Assembly (NCBI RefSeq): GCF_000147715.2
Contig: NC_017934.1
Span: forward strand, 2,728,001-2,792,000
Source: Mesotoga prima MesG1.Ag.4.2
Lineage (GTDB): Bacteria; Thermotogota; Thermotogae; Petrotogales; Kosmotogaceae
Length of the DNA: 64,000 bases
Direction: 5' to 3'
A program made the translations under genes and the position numbers. How positions within the stretch are numbered: position 1 is the stretch's first letter; every line of letters begins with the position of its first letter. Below the pieces are notes generated by a model. It was given only the letters and a program-made list of their open reading frames with translations. It had not been told where the DNA came from and did not search any database. Below are positions 27,280 to 35,583 of the stretch, one piece after another.

Positions 27280-28272
27280 ATGAAGAAGCTGATCAATGAT
27301 CCCAAAAGCGTGGTAATCGAAATGTGTCAGGGAATGGTGAAGGCTTTCCCGGAGAACCTTGCACTCGACGAGGAATTCATGGTGATTTCGAGAAAGAATC
27401 CCAACAAGAACAAGGTTAACCTAATTAGTGGCGGTGGAAGTGGTCATGAACCTGCTCATGCAGGGTTCGTAGGCAGGGGAATGCTTGATGCGGCCGTATG
27501 TGGTGATGTCTTTGCTTCACCGTCCGTAATGCAGGTCTTCAACGCTATAAAACACAACCATTCAGAACAAGGGGTCTTGCTGGTTATAAAGAATTATTCT
27601 GGAGACGTCATGAATTTCGAAAGCGCTGCTGCAATGGCTGAAGACTACGATATTAGAGTTGATAGCGTTTGTGTGAATGATGATATATCAATCGAAAAGA
27701 AGGAAGACAGACGGGGTGTGGCTGGAACGATCTTCGTTCACAAAATTGCTGGAGCTCTGGCAGAAAGGGGAGCTTCTCTCAAGCAGGTAAAGGAGATCGC
27801 CCAAAGAGTTATCGACAATGTTAGAACTATGGGGATTGCACTGACTTCCTGTACCGTCCCAGCAAGAGGAAAACCGACTTTCGACCTTGAAGAGGACAAG
27901 ATTGAGGTTGGTGTCGGAATTCACGGAGAAGCCGGAATATTTAGAGACAGATTACTCTCGGCGAAAGAAACCGCTGAATTGATTATCGAAAGAATACTTG
28001 GCGAATTATCCGTATCAAAGGATGAAGAGGTTGCCGTGTTGGTAAATGGATTTGGTGGAACTCCGCTGCAAGAGCTCTTTATTCTGAACAATGAGGTAGC
28101 CACGATTCTTAACAGTAAGGGAATAGCAGTGGCAAAGACTCTCGTTGGAAACTACATGACGTCTATAGATATGGAAGGTGCGTCGATTTCCGTTCTTATG
28201 CTCGACGAACAGATGAAGAGACTTCTCTCTGCACCCTGTGAAACCGCTGCCTGGAAGGAAACGGAGGCTTAG
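27280..28272 (+). CDS. dhaK: Dihydroxyacetone kinase subunit DhaK-like
   Basis: A 330-residue protein with the DhaK substrate-binding features: SGGGSGHEPAHAGFVGRGML, AAVCGDVFASPS, and GVGIHGEAGI near residue 215, which holds the histidine that binds the keto-sugar covalently. DhaK binds the substrate and DhaL the nucleotide. Related ATP-dependent pairs phosphorylate erythrulose, apulose or dihydroxyacetone. It is three bases before dhaL and 24 after the ABC ATPase, so import and phosphorylation belong to one operon. The gene symbol reflects the family, not a proven substrate. Confidence 0.9.
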   Translation: MKKLINDPKSVVIEMCQGMVKAFPENLALDEEFMVISRKNPNKNKVNLISGGGSGHEPAHAGFVGRGMLDAAVCGDVFASPSVMQVFNAIKHNHSEQGVLLVIKNYSGDVMNFESAAAMAEDYDIRVDSVCVNDDISIEKKEDRRGVAGTIFVHKIAGALAERGASLKQVKEIAQRVIDNVRTMGIALTSCTVPARGKPTFDLEEDKIEVGVGIHGEAGIFRDRLLSAKETAELIIERILGELSVSKDEEVAVLVNGFGGTPLQELFILNNEVATILNSKGIAVAKTLVGNYMTSIDMEGASISVLMLDEQMKRLLSAPCETAAWKETEA

Positions 28273-28275
28273 AAG

Positions 28276-28920
28276 ATGACCGTAATCTCGAAGGATGAAT
28301 TCATAGAAATAGTTGGAATCGCTGTCGATTCTATACTAGAAAACGAACAGTACTTCTGTGATCTCGATTCTGTTGCCGGAGACGGTGATTTCGGAGCTTC
28401 TTTGGCGAAAGGCTTCTCTGAAGTCAAGTCAAAATGGAAGGATCTCGAAAAGAGCAATGTTGGAACCTTTTTGAGAGACTGCAGCATGATAATAATGGAA
28501 AAATGTGGTGGAGCCTCTGGCCCAATTTGGGGCAATGCTTTTTTGAGCGCTTCTAGAGCTTCTAAAGGAAAGGAGACTCTCGAAATAGCCGACATTGCTG
28601 AACTCTTCCAGGCAATGGTAGATGGAGTACAGAAGGTCGGTAAAGCTCAATTGGGTGACAAAACTCTTCTAGATGCGCTTATCCCCTTCAAAGAATCTTT
28701 GAAGGAAAGTGCAAAGCTGAACGAACCAATAGAAGCGGCCTTTGACAAGGCCGCAACCAAAGCAGAAGAAGGAGCTGAATCTACAAAAACGATTGTTGCG
28801 ACGAAAGGAAGGGCCAGATATCTGGGTGTCAGGAGCATTGGCGCATATGACGCGGGGGCCAGAGCGGTTGCAGTCATTCTCTCAGATATTCAAAAGAACT
28901 TCTTCAATAAAACAAACTGA
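28276..28920 (+). CDS. dhaL: Dihydroxyacetone kinase subunit DhaL-like (nucleotide-binding)
   Basis: A 214-residue DhaL domain with the metal/ADP-binding aspartates in LDSVAGDGDFGASL, a GGASGPIWG turn, GDKTLLDALIPF, and TKGRARYLGVRSIGAYDAGA near the C terminus. No PTS-type DhaM is in the window, so the pair either uses ATP directly or depends on a distant DhaM. ATG 28276 follows the dhaK stop by three bases. Confidence 0.92.
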   Translation: MTVISKDEFIEIVGIAVDSILENEQYFCDLDSVAGDGDFGASLAKGFSEVKSKWKDLEKSNVGTFLRDCSMIIMEKCGGASGPIWGNAFLSASRASKGKETLEIADIAELFQAMVDGVQKVGKAQLGDKTLLDALIPFKESLKESAKLNEPIEAAFDKAATKAEEGAESTKTIVATKGRARYLGVRSIGAYDAGARAVAVILSDIQKNFFNKTN

Positions 28921-28946
28921 AACTGCGTCGATGGAAGGTGATTAAA

Positions 28947-30062
28947 TTGTTATCAAGTGCTTTCAGACTTAGTTGTTTCATACTTATCGTCTCCTTGTTT
29001 ATAGGAAGCTTTTGTGGAGCCTTCTGGGTTGATTCTTACCTGGACAAGATCAATACATCCGGAGTGAAAAGGATTGAGATAAGAAACTATAATACTCAGG
29101 ACGGGGAGTTATGGATAAAGTTTGCCACTCTGACCGCTGAGTACGATGAATCGGGAAACACCATCCGTGAGGGCAAACTCTCCGGCGATGGTGTTCTGGA
29201 GTTTGACTATTCCTATCAGTACGATAGTGAAGGTAATATGCTCACCATGCAAGGTAAGAGGATAGTAAACGACTCAGCATTAGAACATAGCTATGAATAC
29301 AAGTACGACGAGAACGGGAGACAGATCGAAGGAATTCAGTACGCCTCAGATGGTTCGATAATCTCAAAATACTCTGCAAAGTACGACGAAAGTGGAAACT
29401 TCGTCGAAGGGAACGATGTTCAGTATGATTCATCAAACAGTACTAGATATTTAGCTGGCTATAACGAACTCGGTTACATGACTGAGGAAACCAAGTATAT
29501 TGTCTATGAGTACAAAGAAAAGGAAGGACTTCAAACTGAATTCAGAAACGAGTATCGATATGATGACCTCGGCAACTTGCTTCTGGAGATCGGCTATGGC
29601 AAGTACGGAGACTTCTCTTATAAGTACGGTTATGAATACGACGAAGAAGGTAATTTGATAAAGGCATACAGCTACAGTGCGAGCGATACGATCGTTTCTG
29701 TTTACGAAGCTTCTTACGATGATGAGGGGAATCTAGTAAGATTTATCCTATCCGATGCAAGTGGAAAGATCTTATCCGAGCATGAAGCTCAATACGATAA
29801 TGGCAATATGGTTCTCGAGGTCGACTGCCTTTCTGAGTCGCGCAATCTTGTATACTCGGCTGAATACAATAGTGAAGGACTAAAGCTAAAAGAAACCAAC
29901 TATAACAGAAATATCAGTGGAAGTCCGCTCACTTACAGTTATGAATACCTCTACGACGATAGAGGAAACTGTATTCAGGAAAAGTACTTCGTTTACCTTG
30001 AAGACAAGGACCTGTGGAAGCCGATAACAAAGACTGTATACCTAATCACCTATTATGAGTGA
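28947..30062 (+). CDS. Secreted or membrane-anchored YD-type repeat protein
   Basis: About 371 residues with an N-terminal hydrophobic segment (FRLSCFILIVSLFIGSFCGAF), likely a signal or anchor. It is followed by some ten imperfect repeats of about 20-35 residues built on Y-x-YD-x2-GN (YDESGNT, YDSEGNM, YDENGRQ, YDDLGNL, YDEEGNL, YDDRGNC). These resemble YD/RHS repeats, which form beta-shell or strip-like surfaces. No toxin-like C-terminal domain follows. TTG 28947, with GGAAGG eight bases upstream, is preferred to GTG 28938. It follows dhaL by 26 bases and may be read through with the operon. Confidence 0.8.
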   Translation: MLSSAFRLSCFILIVSLFIGSFCGAFWVDSYLDKINTSGVKRIEIRNYNTQDGELWIKFATLTAEYDESGNTIREGKLSGDGVLEFDYSYQYDSEGNMLTMQGKRIVNDSALEHSYEYKYDENGRQIEGIQYASDGSIISKYSAKYDESGNFVEGNDVQYDSSNSTRYLAGYNELGYMTEETKYIVYEYKEKEGLQTEFRNEYRYDDLGNLLLEIGYGKYGDFSYKYGYEYDEEGNLIKAYSYSASDTIVSVYEASYDDEGNLVRFILSDASGKILSEHEAQYDNGNMVLEVDCLSESRNLVYSAEYNSEGLKLKETNYNRNISGSPLTYSYEYLYDDRGNCIQEKYFVYLEDKDLWKPITKTVYLITYYE

Positions 30063-30174
30063 GAAGAGACTTTGAGAATGAAACCATTACACTGTTTCCC
30101 AAAATCAGAACTGTTCTAATGGGTTGTGCTAGAACCACTGGGAATAAGACAACTAAAATTAAATAAAAAATCGT

Positions 30175-30258
30175 TCGCGCTCATGGTTGGCGCGACGGAA
30201 AAGCTTAAAGCTTAGAGGTTATGGGTGCCTTGAGTTATAGGGCACCTTTATGCTTTTT
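30175..30258 (+). promoter_or_regulatory. Second leader RNA with two hairpins and terminator, same design as the one at 21368
   Basis: P1 is a perfect 7-bp stem 30175-30181 / 30189-30195 with loop CAUGGUU. After a 20-base linker, P2 has stem 30216-30219 / 30227-30230 with loop UAUGGGU. The terminator is GGTGCCT 30224-30230 / GGGCACC 30240-30246, then TTTATGCTTTTT. The 15-base P2 segment AGGTTATGGGTGCCT is identical to the one at 21409-21423. P1 stems differ in sequence but keep length, closing U-G pair and loop pattern YAUGRKU. The gene it would control is a broken small ORF at about 30360. Confidence 0.62.
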
Positions 30259-30359
30259 CTTTGGAAATCTGATCGAAATTTTGCTGTTTATACAGAATGT
30301 TTCACATAAAGGCCCATTGGTGACCTAATTCAAAATCAGAAGGAGGGGATCGACTTCGA

Positions 30360-30662
30360 AAGATATGGCTTTCCCTCTTCAACAAGTTCAGAGTGAAGCA
30401 GCTAAAGCGCTGGTTACTTTTCATGATCGATCAAGAGAAGATACAGACTCGCGATCAGCTCGAGTGCGAAGCAAAGGCATCCATGGCTTATGAAGATATT
30501 GAACTACTCAGAGCCTCTGAAATTTCCGATTCGCAGTCTGACGAATCGATAGTTAAGACCGCCCTCGAGGCGCTAGACAAGGAAATGTTGATAACCGAGT
30601 AGGACGGACACCTCAAGCTTACCGAAAAGGGCTCGGCCGAGTTGAGATCTACACGTAAGTGA
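30360..30662 (+). pseudogene. Small hypothetical gene with in-frame TAG
   Basis: A strong ribosome site (AAGGAGGGG, 30340-30348) is followed by an open frame without a standard start near it. The first in-frame GTG is at 30393. The frame reads KQLKRWLLFMIDQEKIQTRD, then ALEALDKEMLITE, and hits TAG at 30600-30602. It continues sensibly (DGHLKLTEKGSAELRS) to TGA at 30662. A single GAG- or CAG-to-TAG change explains the break. The second half looks like the wing of a winged-helix domain, but that is a weak guess. Confidence 0.5.
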
Positions 30663-30969
30663 TAGCCAATTTGAGGAACCAATCATTGTCTTATCAAACC
30701 TCACTTCCAAAGTCGCTTATCTCTTGTCAACTACTAATCTCTCAAGATAACCATGATCATCGAAGTAAAGCGGAGATTAAGAAGTAGTTAAATATTCGTA
30801 TGATTATTTCTGTGTAGCTTTTTCAAAGAGGCAAAGAGAAATCGCAATCTCCGATTTTCCATTGTGCACAACCCTATTGACAACGGCAAGTATGGCAGAA
30901 TAAAATTAAATTGTAAACGATATAGTTTTGAAAAATGTAGTATGAAAAATTCTGATTGAGGTGATAGTG
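30663..30969. other. Non-coding stretch
   Basis: About 300 AT-rich bases between the small broken ORF and the FAS1 gene. I see no gene or clear hairpin; it presumably holds the FAS1 promoter. Confidence 0.5.
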
Positions 30970-31832
30970 ATGAAAAAGGTATTTCTGGTATTAGTTTTAA
31001 TAGGATTAGTCTTCACTGGTTTCTCCAAGAACATAGTAGAAGTAGCGGTTTCAGCAGGCAATTTCAGTACACTCGTAGCGGCAGTTGAAAAGGCAGGTCT
31101 AGTGGAGACTCTAATAGAGGAGATGGACCTTTTACTGTGTTCGCTCCAACTGACGAAGCATTTGCAAAGCTTCCGGAAGGAACTGTTGAAAGTCTCCTAA
31201 ACGATATACCGGCGCTTACGAGAATTCTTACATATCATGTGGTTCCTGGAAAGTATATGTCTTCAGACGTGGTATCTCTTGAATCGCTCAAGTCCGTAGA
31301 AAGCAGCTCTATACCAATAAGAGTAGAAGAAGGCAAGGTTTACGTCAGTAATGCAATGATAACGGCAGTTGATATTGAGGCAAGCAATGGAGTAATTCAT
31401 GTTATTGACACGGTCATCCTTCCCCCGGAAAGAGAGACAAGGAGAATCCCTGAAATTGCTATCGATGCGGGCTCCTTTACAACACTGGTAACAGCACTTC
31501 AGGAAGCCGGTCTAGTCGAAGCGCTTATGGGTGATGGGCCTTTCACAGTCTTCGCCCCAAATGATGAAGCCTTTGCAAAATTACCCGAAGGGACTATCGA
31601 ATCGTTGCTCAAGGATATACCGACTCTAAAGAACATCCTCCTATACCATGTCGTATCGGGAGAATACATGGCTGAAGATGTACTGGGTATGAGATCTTTG
31701 ACTGCTCTTAATGGCGGTCAGCTGATGATAAACCCAAACGAAGTCAAGATTCAAGGATCTGGGATAATCGTAACGGATATAATTGCGGCAAATGGCGTAA
31801 TCCATGTAATAGATACGGTGATGATTCCTTAA
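30970..31832 (+). pseudogene. Secreted protein with two fasciclin (FAS1) domains, -1 frameshift in the first
   Basis: ATG 30970 opens a signal peptide (MKKVFLVLVLIGLVFTGFS) and the start of a FAS1 domain (NFSTLVAAVEKAGLVETLI). The frame then goes wrong near 31116-31119. In the -1 frame the domain resumes exactly where expected (GDGPFTVFAPTDEAFAKLPE) and runs through a second FAS1 domain (PFTVFAPNDEAFAKL, then GVIHVIDTVMIP) to 31832. Each domain has the H1/H2 FAS1 motifs. One lost base within CTAATAGAGGAGATGG accounts for it. FAS1 proteins are extracellular adhesion modules. Confidence 0.88.
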
Positions 31833-31873
31833 AGGTAACCTCGTACCACTATCAAGCGATAAGCAGATCTTTC

Positions 31874-31896
31874 AGGCGGAGCATTTTGCTCCGCCT
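31874..31896 (+). terminator. Terminator-like hairpin after the FAS1 gene
   Basis: AGGCGGAGC / GCTCCGCCT form a perfect 9-bp stem (31874-31882 with 31888-31896) with loop ATTTT. Only a short T run follows, so termination strength is uncertain. It sits 40 bases past the FAS1 stop. Confidence 0.65.
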
Positions 31897-32017
31897 TTAC
31901 TATTGCTTATCCTCTGCCAATCTACTTTTCCGAAGCTGCATAAAACTCTAGGAGAAGGGCATTCCAATAATTTAGAATTCTAATAGACAAGATGTATTTA
32001 TTGATCGGGGGGTGTAT

Positions 32018-33229
32018 ATGAACGGTAAGTTCTTTCCCGAAAGCAAATACGACGTTGCGGTAATTGGATCTGGACTCGGAAGTTTATCGGCTGCCTCTAT
32101 GCTAGCTAATAAGGGACTAAAAGTGCTCGTTGCAGAGCAGCATTATCTTCCCGGAGGATGTTGCTCGATCTTCAGAAGAAGTGACTTCACGTTTGATTCT
32201 GCAGTTGGCATGGTATTCGGATTCGGAAACCGCGGCTTCAATTCTCACAGGTTTGTTTTCAACGAGATCGGTGAAGACATTGAAATGGTAAGACACGAGG
32301 CTTTATACTCCGTGACCTTCGGAGAGAAGAAAATTGTCTTTTGGCCAGATCTCGACCGATTTATAGAAGAGCTTGGAAATAACTTTCCTGGATATGAAGA
32401 ACAGCTAAGGAAGTTCTACAACTATCTAGCCGAGTTATATCACGAAGTGATAGTTGCTGATCGTGTAATCGTCCCTCCCACTGAAATGAAGAGAAGCGAT
32501 AGTCTCAGATCTCTGCTGAAGCATCCTGTACGACAGGCCAAAATGATCAGGCTATTATTCAAAAGCACTGAAGAACTTATGAAAAAGTTTATCGACCCCG
32601 AGGCAAAGGAGCTTTATCAGTTTTTCGATGTTCTTACTTCCACCTACTGCTATACGACTGTAAAGGAAACCCCCGGCGTACTGGCCGTAACTATGTTCAT
32701 AGACAATCATGAAGGAGGCGGCTTTTACCCCGTAGGTTCTTCTCAGATGATACCGAGCAAACTCGAAAAGGCGATCGAGAAAAACGGCGGCTACATGCTA
32801 TACGAAAATCGCGTTAATGAAATACTCTTTGATGATGGGAAGGCATCGGGGATAAAGCTGGAAGATGGGAGCGAAATTAGATCTGACTTCGTGATTTACG
32901 GCGGAACGGTCTGGAATCTCTATGGAGGAATCATTCCCGAGGAACATGTTAGTCAGGAAAGAGTTGAATGGGTGGAGTCCCTTGAGCCGACTTTTCCCGC
33001 CATGGTCGTGTACGCCGCCGTAGATTCCTCTGCTATCCCGGCCGGAACTAATCCGCTGGAGATGCTTGTCGAGGAATTTGACGAAATAGCCAAAAGCGAT
33101 GTCACAGTATACATACCTTCGATTGACGAACCTTCGATATGTCCAGAAGGAACTCACGTGATGTCCATGATAGCTCCCTCAAAGAAAAAGTGGACGCCTC
33201 GCGCCGCTAGTAATCCCGAAGAACTATGA
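32018..33229 (+). pseudogene. Truncated CrtI-like FAD-dependent oxidoreductase
   Basis: From ATG 32018 (GGGGGG ribosome site) the product has the FAD-binding start YDVAVIGSGLGSLSAASMLA, then LVAEQHYLPGGCCSIF, FDSAVGMVFG and a second Rossmann element (GIKLEDGSEIRSDFVIYGG). It ends at NPEEL after about 403 residues, without the C-terminal FAD-contacting segment that the 538-residue relative at 4155 retains. About 100 residues are missing. The following frame (33213-33503) does not look like the lost end, so a deletion probably fused this gene to the tail of another. FAD binding at the N-terminal half remains possible. Confidence 0.72.
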
Positions 33230-33503
33230 ACCTTATGAGTTTTGGGTCATGCAGCCAGATGGGTTGATATTCTATGATCAAGATAAAATGGAGATAGGCA
33301 GAAATCTCTTTACTGACAAGCTTTACGAGCCCTTTGAGGAGCTAAGAGTATTGGGTAGCGAGATATCTCAGAAGGAATCCGGGTTGGGAGAATACAGTTT
33401 CTTTTCACGCGGAATGAACACTGTTGTAATGAAGGAATTCAAGTGGAGTTGGGTTGGGCTTCATGGAACACAATGGCGTCTGATACTTACGAAGAGCAAT
33501 TGA
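33213..33503 (+). pseudogene. Tail of an unidentified gene fused to the truncated oxidoreductase
   Basis: Overlapping the oxidoreductase stop in another frame is an open frame reading IPKNYEPYEFWVMQPDGLIF, ending GLHGTQWRLILTKSN. It has coding-like composition but no ribosome site or start. I do not recognise the family. The end loosely recalls small beta-barrel domains. Confidence 0.4.
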
Positions 33504-33550
33504 TTTACAATAGACCCGTTATATGCTAACGGGTGAAGGTGGTGGATAGT

Positions 33551-34087
33551 ATGGCAGAAGCAAAGAAGTTCGACTGGATCTCTCTTCTTGTGGGTTTCGT
33601 GCTCATAATTGGAGGTATTTTTTCTCTGAGCAATCCTCTTGCAACGTTCCTTACCCTTGCAATAATGTTAGGTATCGTTGTTCTTGTTCGTGGAATCATG
33701 TTGATAGTTGCCTACTTCAAACTTGAAAACCGAACCGGAGCTAAGGTTTTCTTCGCACTGATTCTAGGAATATTGCTGGCTATCACAGGAGTAATATTTC
33801 TCTTCAGGCCGCTCTTTGCCGCAAATATATTTGCTTTTGTAATAGCGATATGGTTCATCGTTGATGCCATCAACAACCTGATAAACGCCGATCGGCTGAA
33901 ACCTGCGGGAAAGGGAATCTACTTTCTGAGCATTGTCTTCAATGTTCTTGTTCTTTTTGGAGGAATAATACTCGTTCTACACCCGCTCATTGCCGGTCTG
34001 TCGGTTGCCGTAATTATTGGGATAACTCTCCTTGTTTTTGGTGTAAACCACATTGTTCTAGCGTTTATGGGCAAGGAGTCTGCATAG
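33551..34087 (+). CDS. HdeD-type DUF308 membrane protein
   Basis: About 178 residues with six closely packed hydrophobic segments in three similar pairs, the HdeD/DUF308 plan. Each pair has the pattern LIIGGIFSLSNPLATF / LLAITGVIFLFRPLFAA / ILVLHPLIAGLSVAVIIG, with a conserved Pro-Leu after the first helix of each pair. The start is ATG 33551, with GAAGGTGGTGG upstream. In enterobacteria HdeD relates to acid resistance, but most homologs have no known role. It is monocistronic with its own terminator. Confidence 0.85.
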   Translation: MAEAKKFDWISLLVGFVLIIGGIFSLSNPLATFLTLAIMLGIVVLVRGIMLIVAYFKLENRTGAKVFFALILGILLAITGVIFLFRPLFAANIFAFVIAIWFIVDAINNLINADRLKPAGKGIYFLSIVFNVLVLFGGIILVLHPLIAGLSVAVIIGITLLVFGVNHIVLAFMGKESA

Positions 34088-34135
34088 AAGAAGTGATTTC
34101 TTCGTAATTAAGACTGGATGAGTTCTTTGAATTTG

Positions 34136-34181
34136 AGATGGGGTAAGGATGCATCAACCTATATCCCATCTTTTCTTTTTG
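34136..34181 (+). terminator. Intrinsic terminator after the DUF308 gene
   Basis: AGATGGG (34136-34142) pairs with CCCATCT (34165-34171), followed by TTTTCTTTTT. The loop is about 22 bases with a minor internal stem. Confidence 0.7.
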
Positions 34182-34373
34182 TTCTTTTACTGCTGAGAAA
34201 GTCAAGTTCTCGAGTTCAGTTCGGGTATAATGGTTATGTATGGCTCCTGATATTGTTTATACTTCATAATCACACTCTTGTTTTCTGCATTTGATTTCTG
34301 GAAACCTCTCATGGAGTTCATGGTCATATAGTTACTGCAGTTGTCAGATTTGCCGCAAAAAGGAGGTATTTAG

Positions 34374-35442
34374 GTGAGAAAAATCGCATTGGTCTTTCTT
34401 CTTTTGTTAGCTTTCATTTCCGTTTCGCTTGGATGTACTGAGTTTCTTCTTTCGCCTGAAAAAACGGTATAGTTATCTCTGTTAGAAGTATGGAGTTCTC
34501 ATATCCTCTGAACTCGAAAGTTGTATTCTTCAACAGGGATGATAGTTTTAACAGCCACATGCCTGATGGGTCTGAAGCCGTCTCGTGGGAAAATAAATAT
34601 GCATTTGCGGGATTTAATGCTTTTGATATTCCCATAGCAATTTCAGATGGATTGAATGAAAAGGGATTGTCTTTAAGCGCCCTTTGGTTAACGGGAACAG
34701 AGTATGAAGAAGTCTCTCCCGATTCAGATCCTACAAAGGTTATAGAGCTGTTCGATCTTCGTTCCTGGATTCTTGGAAACTTTGACACACTCGATCAGTT
34801 AGAGAAGCTCTTGAAAGTATGACAATATGGGGCAAAGAAAACGAACTGCTTGGGGAAGTTCCCCTTCTTCACCTCTCTTTGCATGACAAGTATGGTGGAA
34901 GCATGGTTGTGGAGTTCATAGATGGTGAAATGAAAATCTATGATAATCCAAATGGAGTTCTCACGAATGCTCCAGAGCTTCCCTGGCATCTGGAGAATCT
35001 GAGAAACTACGTCAATCTAAGTGCATATATGAAAGAAGCTGAAATCAACGGGATAACATATAAAGGAATGGGTTTTGGCAGTGGCTACGTTGGGATTCCA
35101 GGTGATGGAACTCCTCCCTCTAGGTTTGTTAGGATAACTCTTTTAAGGGAGTCTTCAAATCCCGTTGAAAGCGAAGAGGAACGAGTAATAGTTGCCCTTC
35201 ATCTTCTAAATGCAGTGGATATTCCTGCAGGAGTTTCAAAAAGAGAAGGAAGTGGTCCGGCAGCTTTTGAGAACACTCAGTGGGTTACTGTAAAGGACAA
35301 TAAGAATCTCAAACTGTATTTCAGGTCTTATGATTGTTCCTCTCTGTTTCTTGTAGATCTTAATAAGATCGATTTCTCCAATGGAAATGATCATGAATCG
35401 ATAATTGTAGATAGAGAATTCTCAGTCATAGATGCTTTTTGA
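34374..35442 (+). pseudogene. Choloylglycine-hydrolase-like (Ntn) protein gene with two frameshifts
   Basis: GTG 34374, behind AAGGAGG, encodes a signal peptide ending LGCTEFLLSPEK. The cysteine after the leader fits the Ntn nucleophile. The frame then breaks in a run of six A (34459-34464); with one more A it reads NGIVISVRSMEFSYPLNSKV. A second -1 break lies near 34818, after LEKLLK, and the last piece (TIWGKENELLGEVPLLHLSL, later ELPWHLENLRNYV) has the typical family end. Members cleave linear amides such as bile salts, penicillin V or lactones. Two separate one-base losses suggest a dead gene, although the A-run could be an assembly error or a slippery tract. Confidence 0.85.
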
Positions 35443-35583
35443 TTTATGTCAATGTTTGCAATAGTTTCGAGGTTGTTGTGTAATCAATTATGCTTGGTGA
35501 TTTTCAATATAGTTGGTTTCGATGGAGTGTATTATAGGTCTTTTTCTTATTCTATATATCTTTATAGATAATAATAATTAGGT

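Noticed and set aside
7765-30662. Stop-codon recoding of TAG, suggested by two genes with in-frame TAG
   Set aside because: Several intact genes here end at TAG (lipA at 2519, the NTF2-like gene at 3190, the permease at 24690), and other broken genes have frameshifts instead.
34819-34822. ATGA overlap that could mean two coupled genes instead of a frameshift in the choloylglycine-hydrolase-like gene
   Set aside because: The two pieces are halves of one family domain, and a first break already exists upstream, so a split gene pair is less likely.
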